Shown here one piece after another: positions 37,259 through 46,954 of a stretch of 64,000 nt of DNA. The position numbers and the translations under genes are program-made. The stretch is taken from the NCBI RefSeq assembly GCF_003046175.1, contig NZ_PZZM01000001.1, forward strand, positions 4,853,001 through 4,917,000, in the 5' to 3' direction. Under the pieces are notes generated by a model, which did no database searches, was not told the origin of the DNA, and saw only the letters and a program-made list of their open reading frames with translations. The first letter of the stretch is position 1. Each line of letters begins with the position of its first letter. The stretch is from Bosea sp. 124 (lineage in GTDB: Bacteria; Pseudomonadota; Alphaproteobacteria; Rhizobiales; Beijerinckiaceae).

Positions 37259-37654
37259 TCAGCGGTGGTCGCGGAAATCGTAGCTCGGCCGGTAGTAGTT
37301 GCGACGATAGACGGGCGCGGGCGCGTAGACCGGCGGGGCCTCGTAGACCGGCGCGTAGCCATACCCGTAGCCGTCGTCATAATAGTATGGGTCGGCATAG
37401 GCGCCGCGGCTGGACGCGATGGCCGCCGCCCCGAGGATGCCAAGGCCGACACCGGCTGCAACGGCGGCGCCGCGGTTACCGCCACGCCATCCACCGCGGT
37501 AGCCGCGATAATACTGGCTATACGCGGCCGGCGCCTTGTCGAGCCTGGCAGCGTCGAAGCTGCGGGGTGCGGCGAAGGCTGGCGCGACGAAGCCGGCCGA
37601 AACGACGCCCACCGAGGCGAGCGCGACGATGGCGGTCTTCCTGAGAGACATCAT
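37259..37654 (-). CDS. Tyr/Pro-rich exported protein of unknown function
   Basis: 131 residues from the ATG at 37654, which has AAGGAGAT upstream; the next codon is also ATG. A signal peptide (LRKTAIVALASVGVVSAGFV) ends at about residue 28. The mature part has a Gly/Ala-rich helix (AAGVGLGILGAAAIASS), then a tail full of Tyr and Pro (DPYYYDDGYGYGYAP). Similar secreted proteins are common in Hyphomicrobiales without known function. The 304-bp gap to the next gene at 37959 holds nothing I can support. Confidence 0.8.
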   Translation of the reverse strand: MMSLRKTAIVALASVGVVSAGFVAPAFAAPRSFDAARLDKAPAAYSQYYRGYRGGWRGGNRGAAVAAGVGLGILGAAAIASSRGAYADPYYYDDGYGYGYAPVYEAPPVYAPAPVYRRNYYRPSYDFRDHR

Positions 37655-37958
37655 GATCAAATCTCCTTCTTGCCGGGATATTCCCGACCTGACGGGAAGT
37701 TTCGTCCCGCGCGATTGAATGCGGCGTGAACCAATCTCGGCCGGATTGCGGCGAACGCAATGCCGCCCCAACCTGTCGCCATTGCCGCATGGCGACCGCC
37801 ATGAAAGGAGTGGCGCTGAGGCCCCTCCGGCTCGACAACGGCTGTCTCGTTGACATCAACGAGGAGCCCATCACTCTTGTTCCACCCGGGTCGGCGGGCA
37901 GGAGCTGGAGCCCGATGGCGGTTCCTCTCCCCATCCCTCCGATTCGTTCCCAGATGCC

Positions 37959-38873
37959 ATGCTCGCCAGCCTGATCGCCGTCTTCCTCGTCATCGCGACG
38001 GGCTGGGTCCTCAAGGTCCGCGGCACGGTCTCGCCTGCACATTGGCTCGGCGTCGAACGCCTGACCTATCAGGTGCTGTTCCCGGCCGTGGTGGTCCATA
38101 CGCTGGCCGTGGCCGATCTCGGCCGGCTGCCGGTGCTGGCCATGGGCATGAGCCTGGTCCTGACGATCCTCACCGTCGCCGGCCTTCTCCTGGCGTCGCG
38201 ACCGCTGCTGCTGCGCGCCGGCATCGACGGGCCGGCCTTCACCTCGATCTTCCAGGGCTCGATCCGGTGGAACACCTTCATCGGGCTCGCCATGGCGGCG
38301 GGCCTGCTCGGGCGCGACGGGACCACGCTGATGGCGATCGCGGTTGCCGCGATGATTCCGCTGCTCAACGTGCTCTGCGTCGTGGTCCTGGCGCGCTATG
38401 CCAATGGCCGGCCGATGGGTGCCCTCGCGACGGCGCGCTCGATCGCCTTCAATCCCTTCATCTGGTCGTCGGCGCTGGGGCTCGTGCTGAACCAGTTGCA
38501 GTGGATGCTGCCGGTGCCGATCGTCACCTATCTCGACGTCATGGGGCGCGCTGCGCTCGGCGTCGGCCTGCTGGCGGTCGGGGCCGGACTCGATCTGCGC
38601 AGCCTGGCGCGGCCACGGCTCGCCCACTGGATCGCGATCACGCTCAAGCTCGTCGTGATGCCGCTCCTGGCCTGGACGATCGGCCGCTCCCTGGGTCTTT
38701 CCGGCCCGGCCCTGACCATGACCATCGTCGCAGCCTCGGTGCCGACGGCGACGGCGGCCTATTTTCTGGCGCGCGATCTGGGGGGCGATGCGCCGCTGAT
38801 GGCCGAAATCACCACGCTCCAGACCCTGCTCGCTCTCGCGACCCTGCCGCTGGCGGTGCTTTTCCTCGGTTGA
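37959..38873 (+). CDS. AEC-family (auxin efflux carrier) transporter
   Basis: 304 residues with about ten hydrophobic helices in two inverted halves. The N-half has LIAVFLVIATGWVLKVRG and VSPAHWLGVERLTYQVLFPA; the C-half has TMTIVAASVPTATAAYFLAR and an end typical of the family. AEC carriers move organic acids or similar anions across the inner membrane. No pathway genes adjoin, so the substrate is unknown. The start is set by the first ATG of the first helix; no strong ribosome-binding site is visible. Confidence 0.88.
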   Translation: MLASLIAVFLVIATGWVLKVRGTVSPAHWLGVERLTYQVLFPAVVVHTLAVADLGRLPVLAMGMSLVLTILTVAGLLLASRPLLLRAGIDGPAFTSIFQGSIRWNTFIGLAMAAGLLGRDGTTLMAIAVAAMIPLLNVLCVVVLARYANGRPMGALATARSIAFNPFIWSSALGLVLNQLQWMLPVPIVTYLDVMGRAALGVGLLAVGAGLDLRSLARPRLAHWIAITLKLVVMPLLAWTIGRSLGLSGPALTMTIVAASVPTATAAYFLARDLGGDAPLMAEITTLQTLLALATLPLAVLFLG

Positions 38874-39002
38874 GGCGAACAGCCGCTTGTGATCGGCACC
38901 GTATACACTCTATGATTGTGTTATCGCGACTCGCTCCCCCATGGGTGCGGTCGCGACCCAGCCATTCAGCCAAGTCCAAGACTCGCAGGGGGTCCGTCGG
39001 CA

Positions 39003-39311
39003 ATGACGTCAAAAGGGTGCAACCCGCTTGTCCCGCATGACGAGGCCAAGCCGCGGCATGACGCGGTCGAGCCCGTGGCGGCTGGTGGAGGAAGAGCTGC
39101 AAACCGCCCAGAAACCGGCGGCCTGCACGCGACGCAACGTGAGGTGGCCGCTTATATCGAAGGTCTGACCGCAGGGCTGCGCGCCATGGCCCGCTCGGCC
39201 GATCTCGACGGTCTCGCCTATTTTCTCGAGATGGCGCGGCTGGAAGCCTCGATCCAGGGCGAGCGCCTCGCGCGATCCGGTGGCGAGACAGGCAGCACCG
39301 GAGATTCTTAG
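39003..39311 (+). CDS. Small hypothetical protein
   Basis: 102 residues from the ATG at 39003, with AGGGGG about 13 bases upstream. The N-terminal half is low-complexity and polar; the C-terminal half (EVAAYIEGLTAGLRAMARSA, DLDGLAYFLEMARLEA) is a helical segment that I recall as conserved in small Hyphomicrobiales proteins of unknown function. It is convergent with dprA. No name is assigned. Confidence 0.65.
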   Translation: MTSKGCNPLVPHDEAKPRHDAVEPVAAGGGRAANRPETGGLHATQREVAAYIEGLTAGLRAMARSADLDGLAYFLEMARLEASIQGERLARSGGETGSTGDS

Positions 39312-39392
39312 CCGGCACGATTTCGTCGGCCGAATTGGCTGCCGGGCAACGGTCAGCAATCTCAGGTTGCAACGTAACGCAACGAGCGGGGC

Positions 39393-40637
39393 TCAGGGCT
39401 CGATCCGGGTCAGCGAGCCGCCGGGATGACGGCGGAGCAGGCTGTCGAGTTCGAGATCCAGCACCGTCCGGCTGATCTCGCGGGCGGAACGCCCGCTGGC
39501 GTGGACGAGGTCGTCGACCGAGATTGGCGCGCTGCCGAGAAGCTGCAGGACGAGGCGGCGCAGGTCCGCGGCATCGACCGCACCCGGTATGGAGGCACCC
39601 AGTATCGCAACGCCCGGTATCGCGCTTGCCAGCGTCTCCGGCTCGGGAACCGCTGCAGAGGACGCGGCCCCGATCCCCGGCAGGTCGAGTTCGTCCCAGA
39701 GCGCCTGCACCCGATCCTCTCCTGCCCCTTCGCGCATGGCGGGCGGCGGCGGAAGGAAGCCGGCATCACCGTGGAGCAACGGTGTCAGCGCCTCGATGAC
39801 ATGGGAGGCATCGGCGCAGAGCGTCGCGCCCTCGCGGATCAGGTGGTTGCCGCCTTCCGCACGCGGATCGAGCGGTGAGCCCGGTACGGCGAAGACCAGC
39901 CTGCCCTGCTCATTGGCGAAGCGTGCCGTGATCAGCGAGCCGGATTTGCGCGCCGCCTCGACCACGACCGTGCCAAGCGAAAGGCCCGAGACCAACCGGT
40001 TGCGGCGCGGGAAATCCCGCCCGCGCGGGGCCAGCCCCAGGGGCATCTCGCTGACCGCTGCGCCCTCCGCCAGCAGCCGCTGCAGCAGCGGTGCATTCTG
40101 CGGCGGATAGATTTCGTCGAGACCCCCGGCGAGGACCGCGACGGTGCCGCTCTGCACGCTGGCCTCATGAGCCGCCGTGTCGATCCCGCGGGCCAGACCG
40201 GAGACGACAACGAAGCCGGCCTCGCCGAGATCGCGCGCCAGACGGGCGGTGAATTTGAGCCCCGCGGCCGAGGCGTTGCGGGAGCCGACCAGCGCCACGC
40301 AAGGGCGCAGCAGAACCTCGGGCCGGCCGAGGACGGCGATCAGCGGCGGGGCGGTGTCGATCGCCTGGAGCGGTCGCGGATAATGAGCCTCCCCCATCGC
40401 GACCAGCCGGCCGCCGAGCCGGCGCAATGCCTCGGCCTCGCGCTCGGCTTCCGCCATCGTGCAGATGCGGATGTCGCGGCCGGCCTGGCGGGCGAGATCG
40501 GGCAGGGCCTCCACTGCGGCGGCGGCTCCGCCGAAGCGGTTCATCAGCGAGCGGAAGGTGCGCGGCCCAATGCTTTCGCTGCGGATCAGGCGAAGCCAAT
40601 CGAGGCGCTGGCGATCGGTGAGAACGATGCCAGCCAT
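39393..40637 (-). CDS. dprA: DNA-processing protein DprA
   Basis: 414 residues. DprA loads RecA onto incoming single-stranded DNA in transformation. A helical N-terminus ([20 protein letters not shown]) leads to the Rossmann-like core with [35 protein letters not shown] and [17 protein letters not shown]-terminal winged helix ([20 protein letters not shown]) is present. It follows plsY closely (6 bp), as in many Alphaproteobacteria, but topA is not next to it. Confidence 0.96.
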   Translation of the reverse strand: MAGIVLTDRQRLDWLRLIRSESIGPRTFRSLMNRFGGAAAAVEALPDLARQAGRDIRICTMAEAEREAEALRRLGGRLVAMGEAHYPRPLQAIDTAPPLIAVLGRPEVLLRPCVALVGSRNASAAGLKFTARLARDLGEAGFVVVSGLARGIDTAAHEASVQSGTVAVLAGGLDEIYPPQNAPLLQRLLAEGAAVSEMPLGLAPRGRDFPRRNRLVSGLSLGTVVVEAARKSGSLITARFANEQGRLVFAVPGSPLDPRAEGGNHLIREGATLCADASHVIEALTPLLHGDAGFLPPPPAMREGAGEDRVQALWDELDLPGIGAASSAAVPEPETLASAIPGVAILGASIPGAVDAADLRRLVLQLLGSAPISVDDLVHASGRSAREISRTVLDLELDSLLRRHPGGSLTRIEP

Positions 40638-40643
40638 GCCGCC

Positions 40644-41267
40644 TCAGCCCTTCTGGCCGATCTTGCCCTCGGTGCCCGAGAGCAGGCGGGCGATGTTGGT
40701 TCGATGCATGAACCAGAGCAGCACGGTCAGTCCGGCCATGAGCAATGCCGCCTGACGGTGGTCCATGGCGAACCAGAGCAGGACAGGCGTGGCCAGGCTC
40801 GCCGTCAGGGCCGAGAGCGACGAGTATTTCGAGAGCTTCGCGACAGCGAGCCAGATCGCGGCGAAGGCGAGCGCCACCGGCCAGGCGATGCCGATCAGCA
40901 CGCCGAGATAGGTCGCGACGCCCTTGCCGCCCCTGAAGCCGATCCAGACCGGGAAGAGATGGCCGAGAAAGGCGCCGAGGCCCGCAACGAGAGCCGCCTG
41001 AGGGGCGCCGAGCGCAAAAAAACCGATCACGACCGCCGCTGTGCCCTTGAGCATGTCGCCGAGCAGCGTCGCCGCCGCGAGCTTCTTGTTGCCGGTGCGG
41101 AGCACATTGGTCGCGCCGATATTGCCGGAGCCGATGCTGCGCAGGTCAGGCCCGCCGCTCAGCTTCGTCAGCACGATGCCGAAGGGAATCGAGCCGAGCA
41201 GGTAGCCGAGCAGGAGGGCCATGGCGAAGGCCGGCCAGGACAGGCCCCAGTTCAACAGATCCGACAT
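40644..41267 (-). CDS. plsY: Glycerol-3-phosphate acyltransferase PlsY
   Basis: 207 residues, five hydrophobic helices. PlsY uses acyl-phosphate to acylate glycerol-3-phosphate in phospholipid synthesis at the inner membrane. Conserved motifs: [39 protein letters not shown], and [20 protein letters not shown]. It lies between dprA (6 bp downstream) and pyrC (33 bp upstream) on the same strand. Confidence 0.96.
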   Translation of the reverse strand: MSDLLNWGLSWPAFAMALLLGYLLGSIPFGIVLTKLSGGPDLRSIGSGNIGATNVLRTGNKKLAAATLLGDMLKGTAAVVIGFFALGAPQAALVAGLGAFLGHLFPVWIGFRGGKGVATYLGVLIGIAWPVALAFAAIWLAVAKLSKYSSLSALTASLATPVLLWFAMDHRQAALLMAGLTVLLWFMHRTNIARLLSGTEGKIGQKG

Positions 41268-41300
41268 GCAGCCCCTCTCGTCCCGCGCGCGCAGCGTAAC

Positions 41301-42605
41301 CTATGCCGCAGGTGCCTCATAGACCATGCGGCCACCGACGAAGGTGGCCTCGACCAGGCCTTGAAGCCGGGCCTCGTCGAAGGGCGAGTTCTTGGCGCGC
41401 GACTTTAGCTTGCGCTTGTCGACGACATAGGGCGCATCGGGATCGAGCAGCATCAGATCGGCCGGTGCGCCGGGCGCGAGGCGCCCGCAGCCGAGCCCAA
41501 GCAACCGGGCCGGCCGCGTCGACAGCGCCGCCAGCAGGTCAGGCAGCGCGATCTGTTCGGCCTGCACCATCCGCAACGAAGCCGAGAGCAGGGTCTCGAT
41601 GCCGAGCGCGCCGTCGGCGGCCTCGGCAAAGGGCTGACGCTTGGTCTCGACATCCTGCGGGTCGTGATCGGAAACGACGACGTCGATGACGCCTTCCGCC
41701 AGCGCCGCGACCAGAGCGAGGCGCTCCTGCTCGTCGCGCAAGGGCGGCGAGACCTTGCAGAAGGTGCGGTAGTCGCCGACGTCGTTCTCATTCAGCGTCA
41801 GATTGTTGATCGAGGCGCCGCAGGTGACGCGCAGCCCCTCGGCCTTGGCCCGGCGCATGAGTTCAACCGAGTCGGCGCAGGAGATCATGGCGGCGTGGTA
41901 GCGGCCGCCGGTCGCCCTGGCGAGCCTGAGGTCGCGCTCCAGCATCACCGTCTCCGCCTCGCGCGGAATGCCCGGCAGGCCTCGGCGGCTGGCGAACTCG
42001 CCGTCGTTCATGACGCCGGAGCCGCGCAGGTCCGGGTCCTCGACATGGTTCATGATCAGCGCGTCGAAATCGCGGGCGTAGATCATCGCGCGGCGCATGA
42101 TCTGCGGGTTGCGCAGAGCCTTCGCACCATCTCCGAACGCGACCGCCCCGGCCTCGAGCAGCAGACCGAACTCGGTGATCTCCTTGCCATGCAGACCCTT
42201 GGTCAGGGCGGCGCAGGGCAGCACGTTGACGATCGCCTTGTCGCGGGCGCGGCGCTTGATGAAGTCGATGATCGCGGGATCGTCGATCGGCGGGTCGGTG
42301 TCCGGCCGGCAGACGATGGTGGTGACGCCGCCGGCAGCCGCCGCCTGCGAGCCGGTGCCCAGCGTCTCGCGAAACTCGGCGCCGGGCTCACCCAGGAAGG
42401 CACGCAGGTCGACGAGGCCGGGCGCCAGCACAAGGCCCTTCGCATCGATGCGGCGGACGCCCTCGCCCGTTTCCGGTGCCGCCCCGCCCCAGCCGACCGC
42501 GGCGATGACGCCGGCGCGCAGCAAAAGCGAGCCCGGCTCGTCGCGCCCCGTGGCAGGGTCGACAAGGCGCGCATTGACGAACGCGATGTCCTGAAGCTCG
42601 GCCAT
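41301..42605 (-). CDS. pyrC: Dihydroorotase (PyrC-like, class I)
   Basis: 434 residues from the ATG at 42605; an ATG at 42638 would overlap pyrB by 8 bp and add 11. The amidohydrolase layout is seen (LVLAPGLVDLRAFLGEPGAE, EIVSDHDPQD-like VVVSDHDPQDVETKR, VEATFVGGRMVY). The usual HxH metal motif after the first strand reads LVDLRAFLG, so the first two histidines are absent. This is the pattern of PyrC-like proteins that sit beside pyrB and may be structural partners of the transcarbamoylase rather than active enzymes. It lies in the pyrB-pyrC-plsY-dprA gene run. Confidence 0.88.
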   Translation of the reverse strand: MAELQDIAFVNARLVDPATGRDEPGSLLLRAGVIAAVGWGGAAPETGEGVRRIDAKGLVLAPGLVDLRAFLGEPGAEFRETLGTGSQAAAAGGVTTIVCRPDTDPPIDDPAIIDFIKRRARDKAIVNVLPCAALTKGLHGKEITEFGLLLEAGAVAFGDGAKALRNPQIMRRAMIYARDFDALIMNHVEDPDLRGSGVMNDGEFASRRGLPGIPREAETVMLERDLRLARATGGRYHAAMISCADSVELMRRAKAEGLRVTCGASINNLTLNENDVGDYRTFCKVSPPLRDEQERLALVAALAEGVIDVVVSDHDPQDVETKRQPFAEAADGALGIETLLSASLRMVQAEQIALPDLLAALSTRPARLLGLGCGRLAPGAPADLMLLDPDAPYVVDKRKLKSRAKNSPFDEARLQGLVEATFVGGRMVYEAPAA

Positions 42606-42630
42606 GCCCGGTTCCACTCGCGCGTTTGCC

Positions 42631-43575
<945 letters not shown>

Positions 43576-43708
43576 TTGAAGAGGGGTGTTTAGGCGCGAG
43601 TCGGGGTCAGCGCAAGGCTCGCCGACAAATCGCTCGGGGACAAAAGCCTGGCAGATCGTGAAACCCCACGGCCCTGGATCGTCACTCTGTCGGCGGGGCC
43701 GCCAGGTT

Positions 43709-44914
43709 CTAGACGGCAGCGAGTCGGCGCGCCCGCAAGGCCCAGGCAAAGAAGAGCTGTGCCGCAAGCGCCGCCCCCGTCAGCACCATGCCGGCGGCAA
43801 GCGAGGGCTGGTTGCCGAGCCCCGTCAGGGAGGTTGCGAGCGCGCCGATCATCATCTGGATGAAGCCGTAGAAGCCAGAGGCAGAGCCCGCCAGAAGCGG
43901 CTCGACGCTCAGCGCCTCCGCCAGCGCCGCAGCGCTCGCCAGGCCGGCGCCGAAGGTGAATAATGACGCTCCGGCCAGTGTAAGCGCGACGCTCAGATGG
44001 CCTGACAGCGCGCCGCCGAGCAGCAGCAGCGCCCCGATCAGGCTGACCGCGCTGCCGCCGGTCATCAGCCTGGAGACGCTGACCCGCCTGACGAGTCGGG
44101 TCGAGCAGAGGTTCCCGAACCAGAAGCCGGTGACGACGAGGGCGATCAAGATGCCGACCTCATGCGGAGGGCGATGCAATTCCTTGCCGAAGATGAAGGG
44201 CGCAGCGCTGATGAAGCCATACATCGGCGTCGTCGCGAAGCTGCCGCCGACCGCATAACCGAGAAAGACCGGCGCCTTGAGCAGGCGGCTATAGCTGCGC
44301 AGCACCGCGCCCAGATCCCTGCCCGGCTCAATGCGGGCCGTCTCGGGCAGGACTCGCCAGGTCAGCAGGAGATTGGCGACGCCCAGCGCGGCGAGGCCAC
44401 AGAAGATCGCGCGCCACCCAAGCGTTTCCGAGACCAGCGTGCCGATCAGCGGCGCGATACCCGGCCCGAGTACGACGACCAGGTTCATGGTCGCGAGCCG
44501 GCGCATGGCATCGGTCACGCCCGAACGGTCGCGCACGATCGCCCGGCCGAGCACGAGGCCGGCACAGCCGCCAAGCGCCTGCACCAGGCGCGTGGCGATC
44601 AGAGCCTCGGGCCCCGGTGTCAGAGCGGCGGCAAGGCTGGCGAGAGTGTAGACGACCAGACCGACCATCAGCACCGGCCGGCGGCCATAGCGGTCCGAGA
44701 TCGGGCCGTAGAAAAGCTGCCCAAAGGCGAGGCCGAGAATGTAGAAGCTGATCGTCAGTTGCAGCGAGCCGGCACTGGCGTCGAGATCGCGCGCCGCCAG
44801 CGGCAGAGCCGGCACGAAGACATGCATGGCAAAGGTGCCGCTGAAGGTGATCATGGCGAGCAGCCACAGAGGAGCCGGGCGGATCGGCCCGGTCGACGAC
44901 ATGTCGGGCGTCAT
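43709..44914 (-). CDS. MFS multidrug efflux transporter (Bcr/CflA type)
   Basis: 401 residues and 12 hydrophobic helices. The N-half has the MFS motif as [20 protein letters not shown], preceded by [20 protein letters not shown], and [20 protein letters not shown], all typical of Bcr/CflA drug exporters. It would expel drugs across the inner membrane using protons. The ATG overlaps the stop of the marR gene by 4 bp (ATGA), so the two form a regulator-pump operon probably controlled at the palindrome at 45413-45439. Confidence 0.93.
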   Translation of the reverse strand: MTPDMSSTGPIRPAPLWLLAMITFSGTFAMHVFVPALPLAARDLDASAGSLQLTISFYILGLAFGQLFYGPISDRYGRRPVLMVGLVVYTLASLAAALTPGPEALIATRLVQALGGCAGLVLGRAIVRDRSGVTDAMRRLATMNLVVVLGPGIAPLIGTLVSETLGWRAIFCGLAALGVANLLLTWRVLPETARIEPGRDLGAVLRSYSRLLKAPVFLGYAVGGSFATTPMYGFISAAPFIFGKELHRPPHEVGILIALVVTGFWFGNLCSTRLVRRVSVSRLMTGGSAVSLIGALLLLGGALSGHLSVALTLAGASLFTFGAGLASAAALAEALSVEPLLAGSASGFYGFIQMMIGALATSLTGLGNQPSLAAGMVLTGAALAAQLFFAWALRARRLAAV

Positions 44915-45399
44915 GTCGCGGCCTTGTCGGCAGGCACTTTTTCAACGGGCATGGCGAGCGCTTCGCAGATGCGATCGAGCACGGCGATCGTGTGCAGGAG
45001 ATCCTCCTCCGGGATGTCCCGGATCGCGGCGAGCCTGACGTCGCGCGACACCGTCTCGACACGGTCGACGAGCGTCTCGCCTTCGCGTGTCAGGTGGATC
45101 GTCTTGGCGCGGCGATCCTCCTCGTCCTCCCGTCGCTCGATCAGCGCGGAGGCCTGCAGCCCGTCGAGCAGCCGCGCGACGGTAGAGCCGTCAAGGCCGA
45201 GCGATGCGGCGAGGTCCTTCTGGCGCATCGGCTCCCCGGCGCGCGACAGATGGAGCAGCGGCAGCCAGGTCGCTTCGGTCAGGCCGAAAGCCTGGAGGCG
45301 AATGTCGAGCGCCCGGCGCCAGACCCGCGCCGTGCGTGCCACCGTGCGGCCGATCATGTCTTTCGAGGTGGTCGCGTCCATGTCGCCTTTTGTGATCAT
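44911..45399 (-). CDS. MarR-family transcriptional regulator
   Basis: 162 residues; start at the ATG 45399, with an alternative at 45381. A winged helix with MRQKDLAASLGLDGSTVARL, LDGLQASALIERREDEEDRR and AKTIHLTREGETLVDRV is the MarR pattern, and LQAFGLTEATWLPLLHLSRA is the usual dimer region. It is in one operon with the MFS pump and probably represses it until a ligand binds. A long palindrome just upstream of the start is the likely binding site. Confidence 0.93.
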   Translation of the reverse strand: MITKGDMDATTSKDMIGRTVARTARVWRRALDIRLQAFGLTEATWLPLLHLSRAGEPMRQKDLAASLGLDGSTVARLLDGLQASALIERREDEEDRRAKTIHLTREGETLVDRVETVSRDVRLAAIRDIPEEDLLHTIAVLDRICEALAMPVEKVPADKAAT

Positions 45400-45412
45400 G
45401 TCGCCTTCTTGG

Positions 45413-45439
45413 ATGCAGACACAATAATTGTATCTGCAT
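45413..45439. promoter_or_regulatory. Probable MarR operator (27-bp palindrome)
   Basis: Two 13-bp arms, ATGCAGACACAAT and ATTGTATCTGCAT, flank a central A and differ at one pair only. The site lies 14 bp upstream of the marR ATG and overlaps a TACAAT -10-like hexamer on the minus strand. It would autoregulate the marR-MFS operon; the divergent hydrolase gene starts 130 bp away. Confidence 0.78.
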
Positions 45440-45568
45440 CTATTTTGAAATGCCCCTTTGTCATGGCGGCTCCGCCCATCTCGCAGGATGCTTGCGCCTT
45501 GCGCATGGGGCGTCTTTGGGCGACACGGCGAAGGACGCCCGCCCGCCCCGCCGTGAAAGGATCCACCC

Positions 45569-46693
45569 TTGCCTGCCTATGTCCCCGCAGACCACGGCGC
45601 CGCCTGGGAGAGCATCGCCCCCACCGAGGCCGGCTTCGATGGGGCGCGGCTCGATGCCGCCGTCGCTTTCGCCCAGAGCCATGACAGCCCCTGGCCGCGC
45701 AGCCTGTTTTATCCCGACGGGCGCTATGTCGGGAATGTCGAGTGGAACGAAAGCGGCCCCTGGAGCGAGATCGTCGGCCCTGTCCGCGAGCGCGGCGGTC
45801 CGGCCGGCCTCGTTTTGAAGGGCGGGCGGATCGTCGTCGAATGGGGCGACACGAGCCGCGCCGACATGACCTTCTCGATCGCCAAGAGCTATCTGTCCGT
45901 TCTCACCGGCCTTGCCGTGCAAGACGGGCTGATCCGCGATCTCGACGACGCCGTGGGCAAGACCGTGTCCGGACCGTTCTTCGCTAGTGACCATAATGCC
46001 GGGATCACCTGGCGGCACCTGCTGCAGCAATCGAGCGAGTGGCAGGGCGAGATTTTCGAGAAGTCCGATCAGGTCGACCACAACCGCCAGATCGGGCCCG
46101 GCGCCGACAACAGCCGCAAGGGCCAGCGCCGGGAGCTCAAGACGCCCGGCAGCTTCTACGAATACAACGATGTCCGCGTGAACCTGCTCGGATATTGCCT
46201 GCTGCAGCGCTTCCGCAAGCCGCTGCCTGAGGTTTTGCGCGAGCGCATCATGGGCCCGATCGGCGCCTCGGCGGACTGGGAATGGCAGGGCTACGAGAAT
46301 TCCTTCGTCGAGATCGACGGCCAGCGCATGCAGTCGGTGCCCGGCGGCGGACATTGGGGCGGCGGGCTGTTCATCGGCGCGCGCGACCATGCCCGCTTCG
46401 GGCTGCTGATGGCGCGCAAGGGCGAATGGGACGGCCGCTCGCTGCTTTCCGCCGACTGGATTGCGCAGATGGTCTCCCCCTCCCCGACGCTCCCGAATTA
46501 CGGCTATCTCTGGTGGCTGAACCGCGGCGCCTCGACGAAGGCCGGCGTGCCTGCGAGCGCGTTCTGGGCGCTGGGCGCCGGCACCAACGTGATCCTCGTC
46601 GATCCCGAGCACGATCTCGTCGCGGTGCTGCGCTGGATCGACGGCGCCTCCTATGACGGCTTCCTGACGGCGCTTTACGGCGCATTGCGCTGA
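45569..46693 (+). CDS. Serine hydrolase of the beta-lactamase/esterase class C family
   Basis: 374 residues from a TTG at 45569, eight bases after an AAAGGA ribosome-binding site. The catalytic SxxK is FSIAKSYLS (Ser103, Lys106). The second motif is Tyr199-Asn-Asp in YEYNDVRVNLLGY, where Y-x-N is usual, and the third is near GGGHWGGGLFIGARDHARFG. Such enzymes are esterases, amidases or aminohydrolases more often than true beta-lactamases. No signal peptide is seen, so it is probably cytoplasmic. It is divergent from the marR-MFS pair. Confidence 0.88.
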   Translation: MPAYVPADHGAAWESIAPTEAGFDGARLDAAVAFAQSHDSPWPRSLFYPDGRYVGNVEWNESGPWSEIVGPVRERGGPAGLVLKGGRIVVEWGDTSRADMTFSIAKSYLSVLTGLAVQDGLIRDLDDAVGKTVSGPFFASDHNAGITWRHLLQQSSEWQGEIFEKSDQVDHNRQIGPGADNSRKGQRRELKTPGSFYEYNDVRVNLLGYCLLQRFRKPLPEVLRERIMGPIGASADWEWQGYENSFVEIDGQRMQSVPGGGHWGGGLFIGARDHARFGLLMARKGEWDGRSLLSADWIAQMVSPSPTLPNYGYLWWLNRGASTKAGVPASAFWALGAGTNVILVDPEHDLVAVLRWIDGASYDGFLTALYGALR

Positions 46694-46715
46694 AACCGGC
46701 ACAGATCGCACGAAG

Positions 46716-46740
46716 GGTGCCGCCCTTGTGCGGCGGCACC
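46716..46740. repeat. Perfect hairpin downstream of the serine hydrolase gene
   Basis: A 9-bp stem GGTGCCGCC / GGCGGCACC with a seven-base loop, 23 bp past the stop. It lacks a T-run, so it is at best a weak terminator. The 261-bp gap to topA otherwise shows only a short direct repeat of GGCCTTGGGG near 46763. Confidence 0.5.
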
Positions 46741-46954
46741 TGACTCGCCATCTCAGGCAGGCCTTGGGGCGGGCCTTGGGGATTGTGGCCAAAACGCCGC
46801 CGAACGCCGCAAAAGCGTAAACGGCGTTTGACACGGCCTGCTCCCTGAACCACTTTCGCGCGCAATTCCGAACCGCCGGGTCCGTCACCGGTCGCGAGAT
46901 CGCCCCCAGGGCCGGTTTCGCGCTCCGATGAGGCTGTTACCGAGACACCGCACC

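Noticed and set aside
37726..37974. 82-codon open frame upstream of the AEC transporter
   Set aside because: Odd composition, overlaps the transporter start, no recognisable feature.
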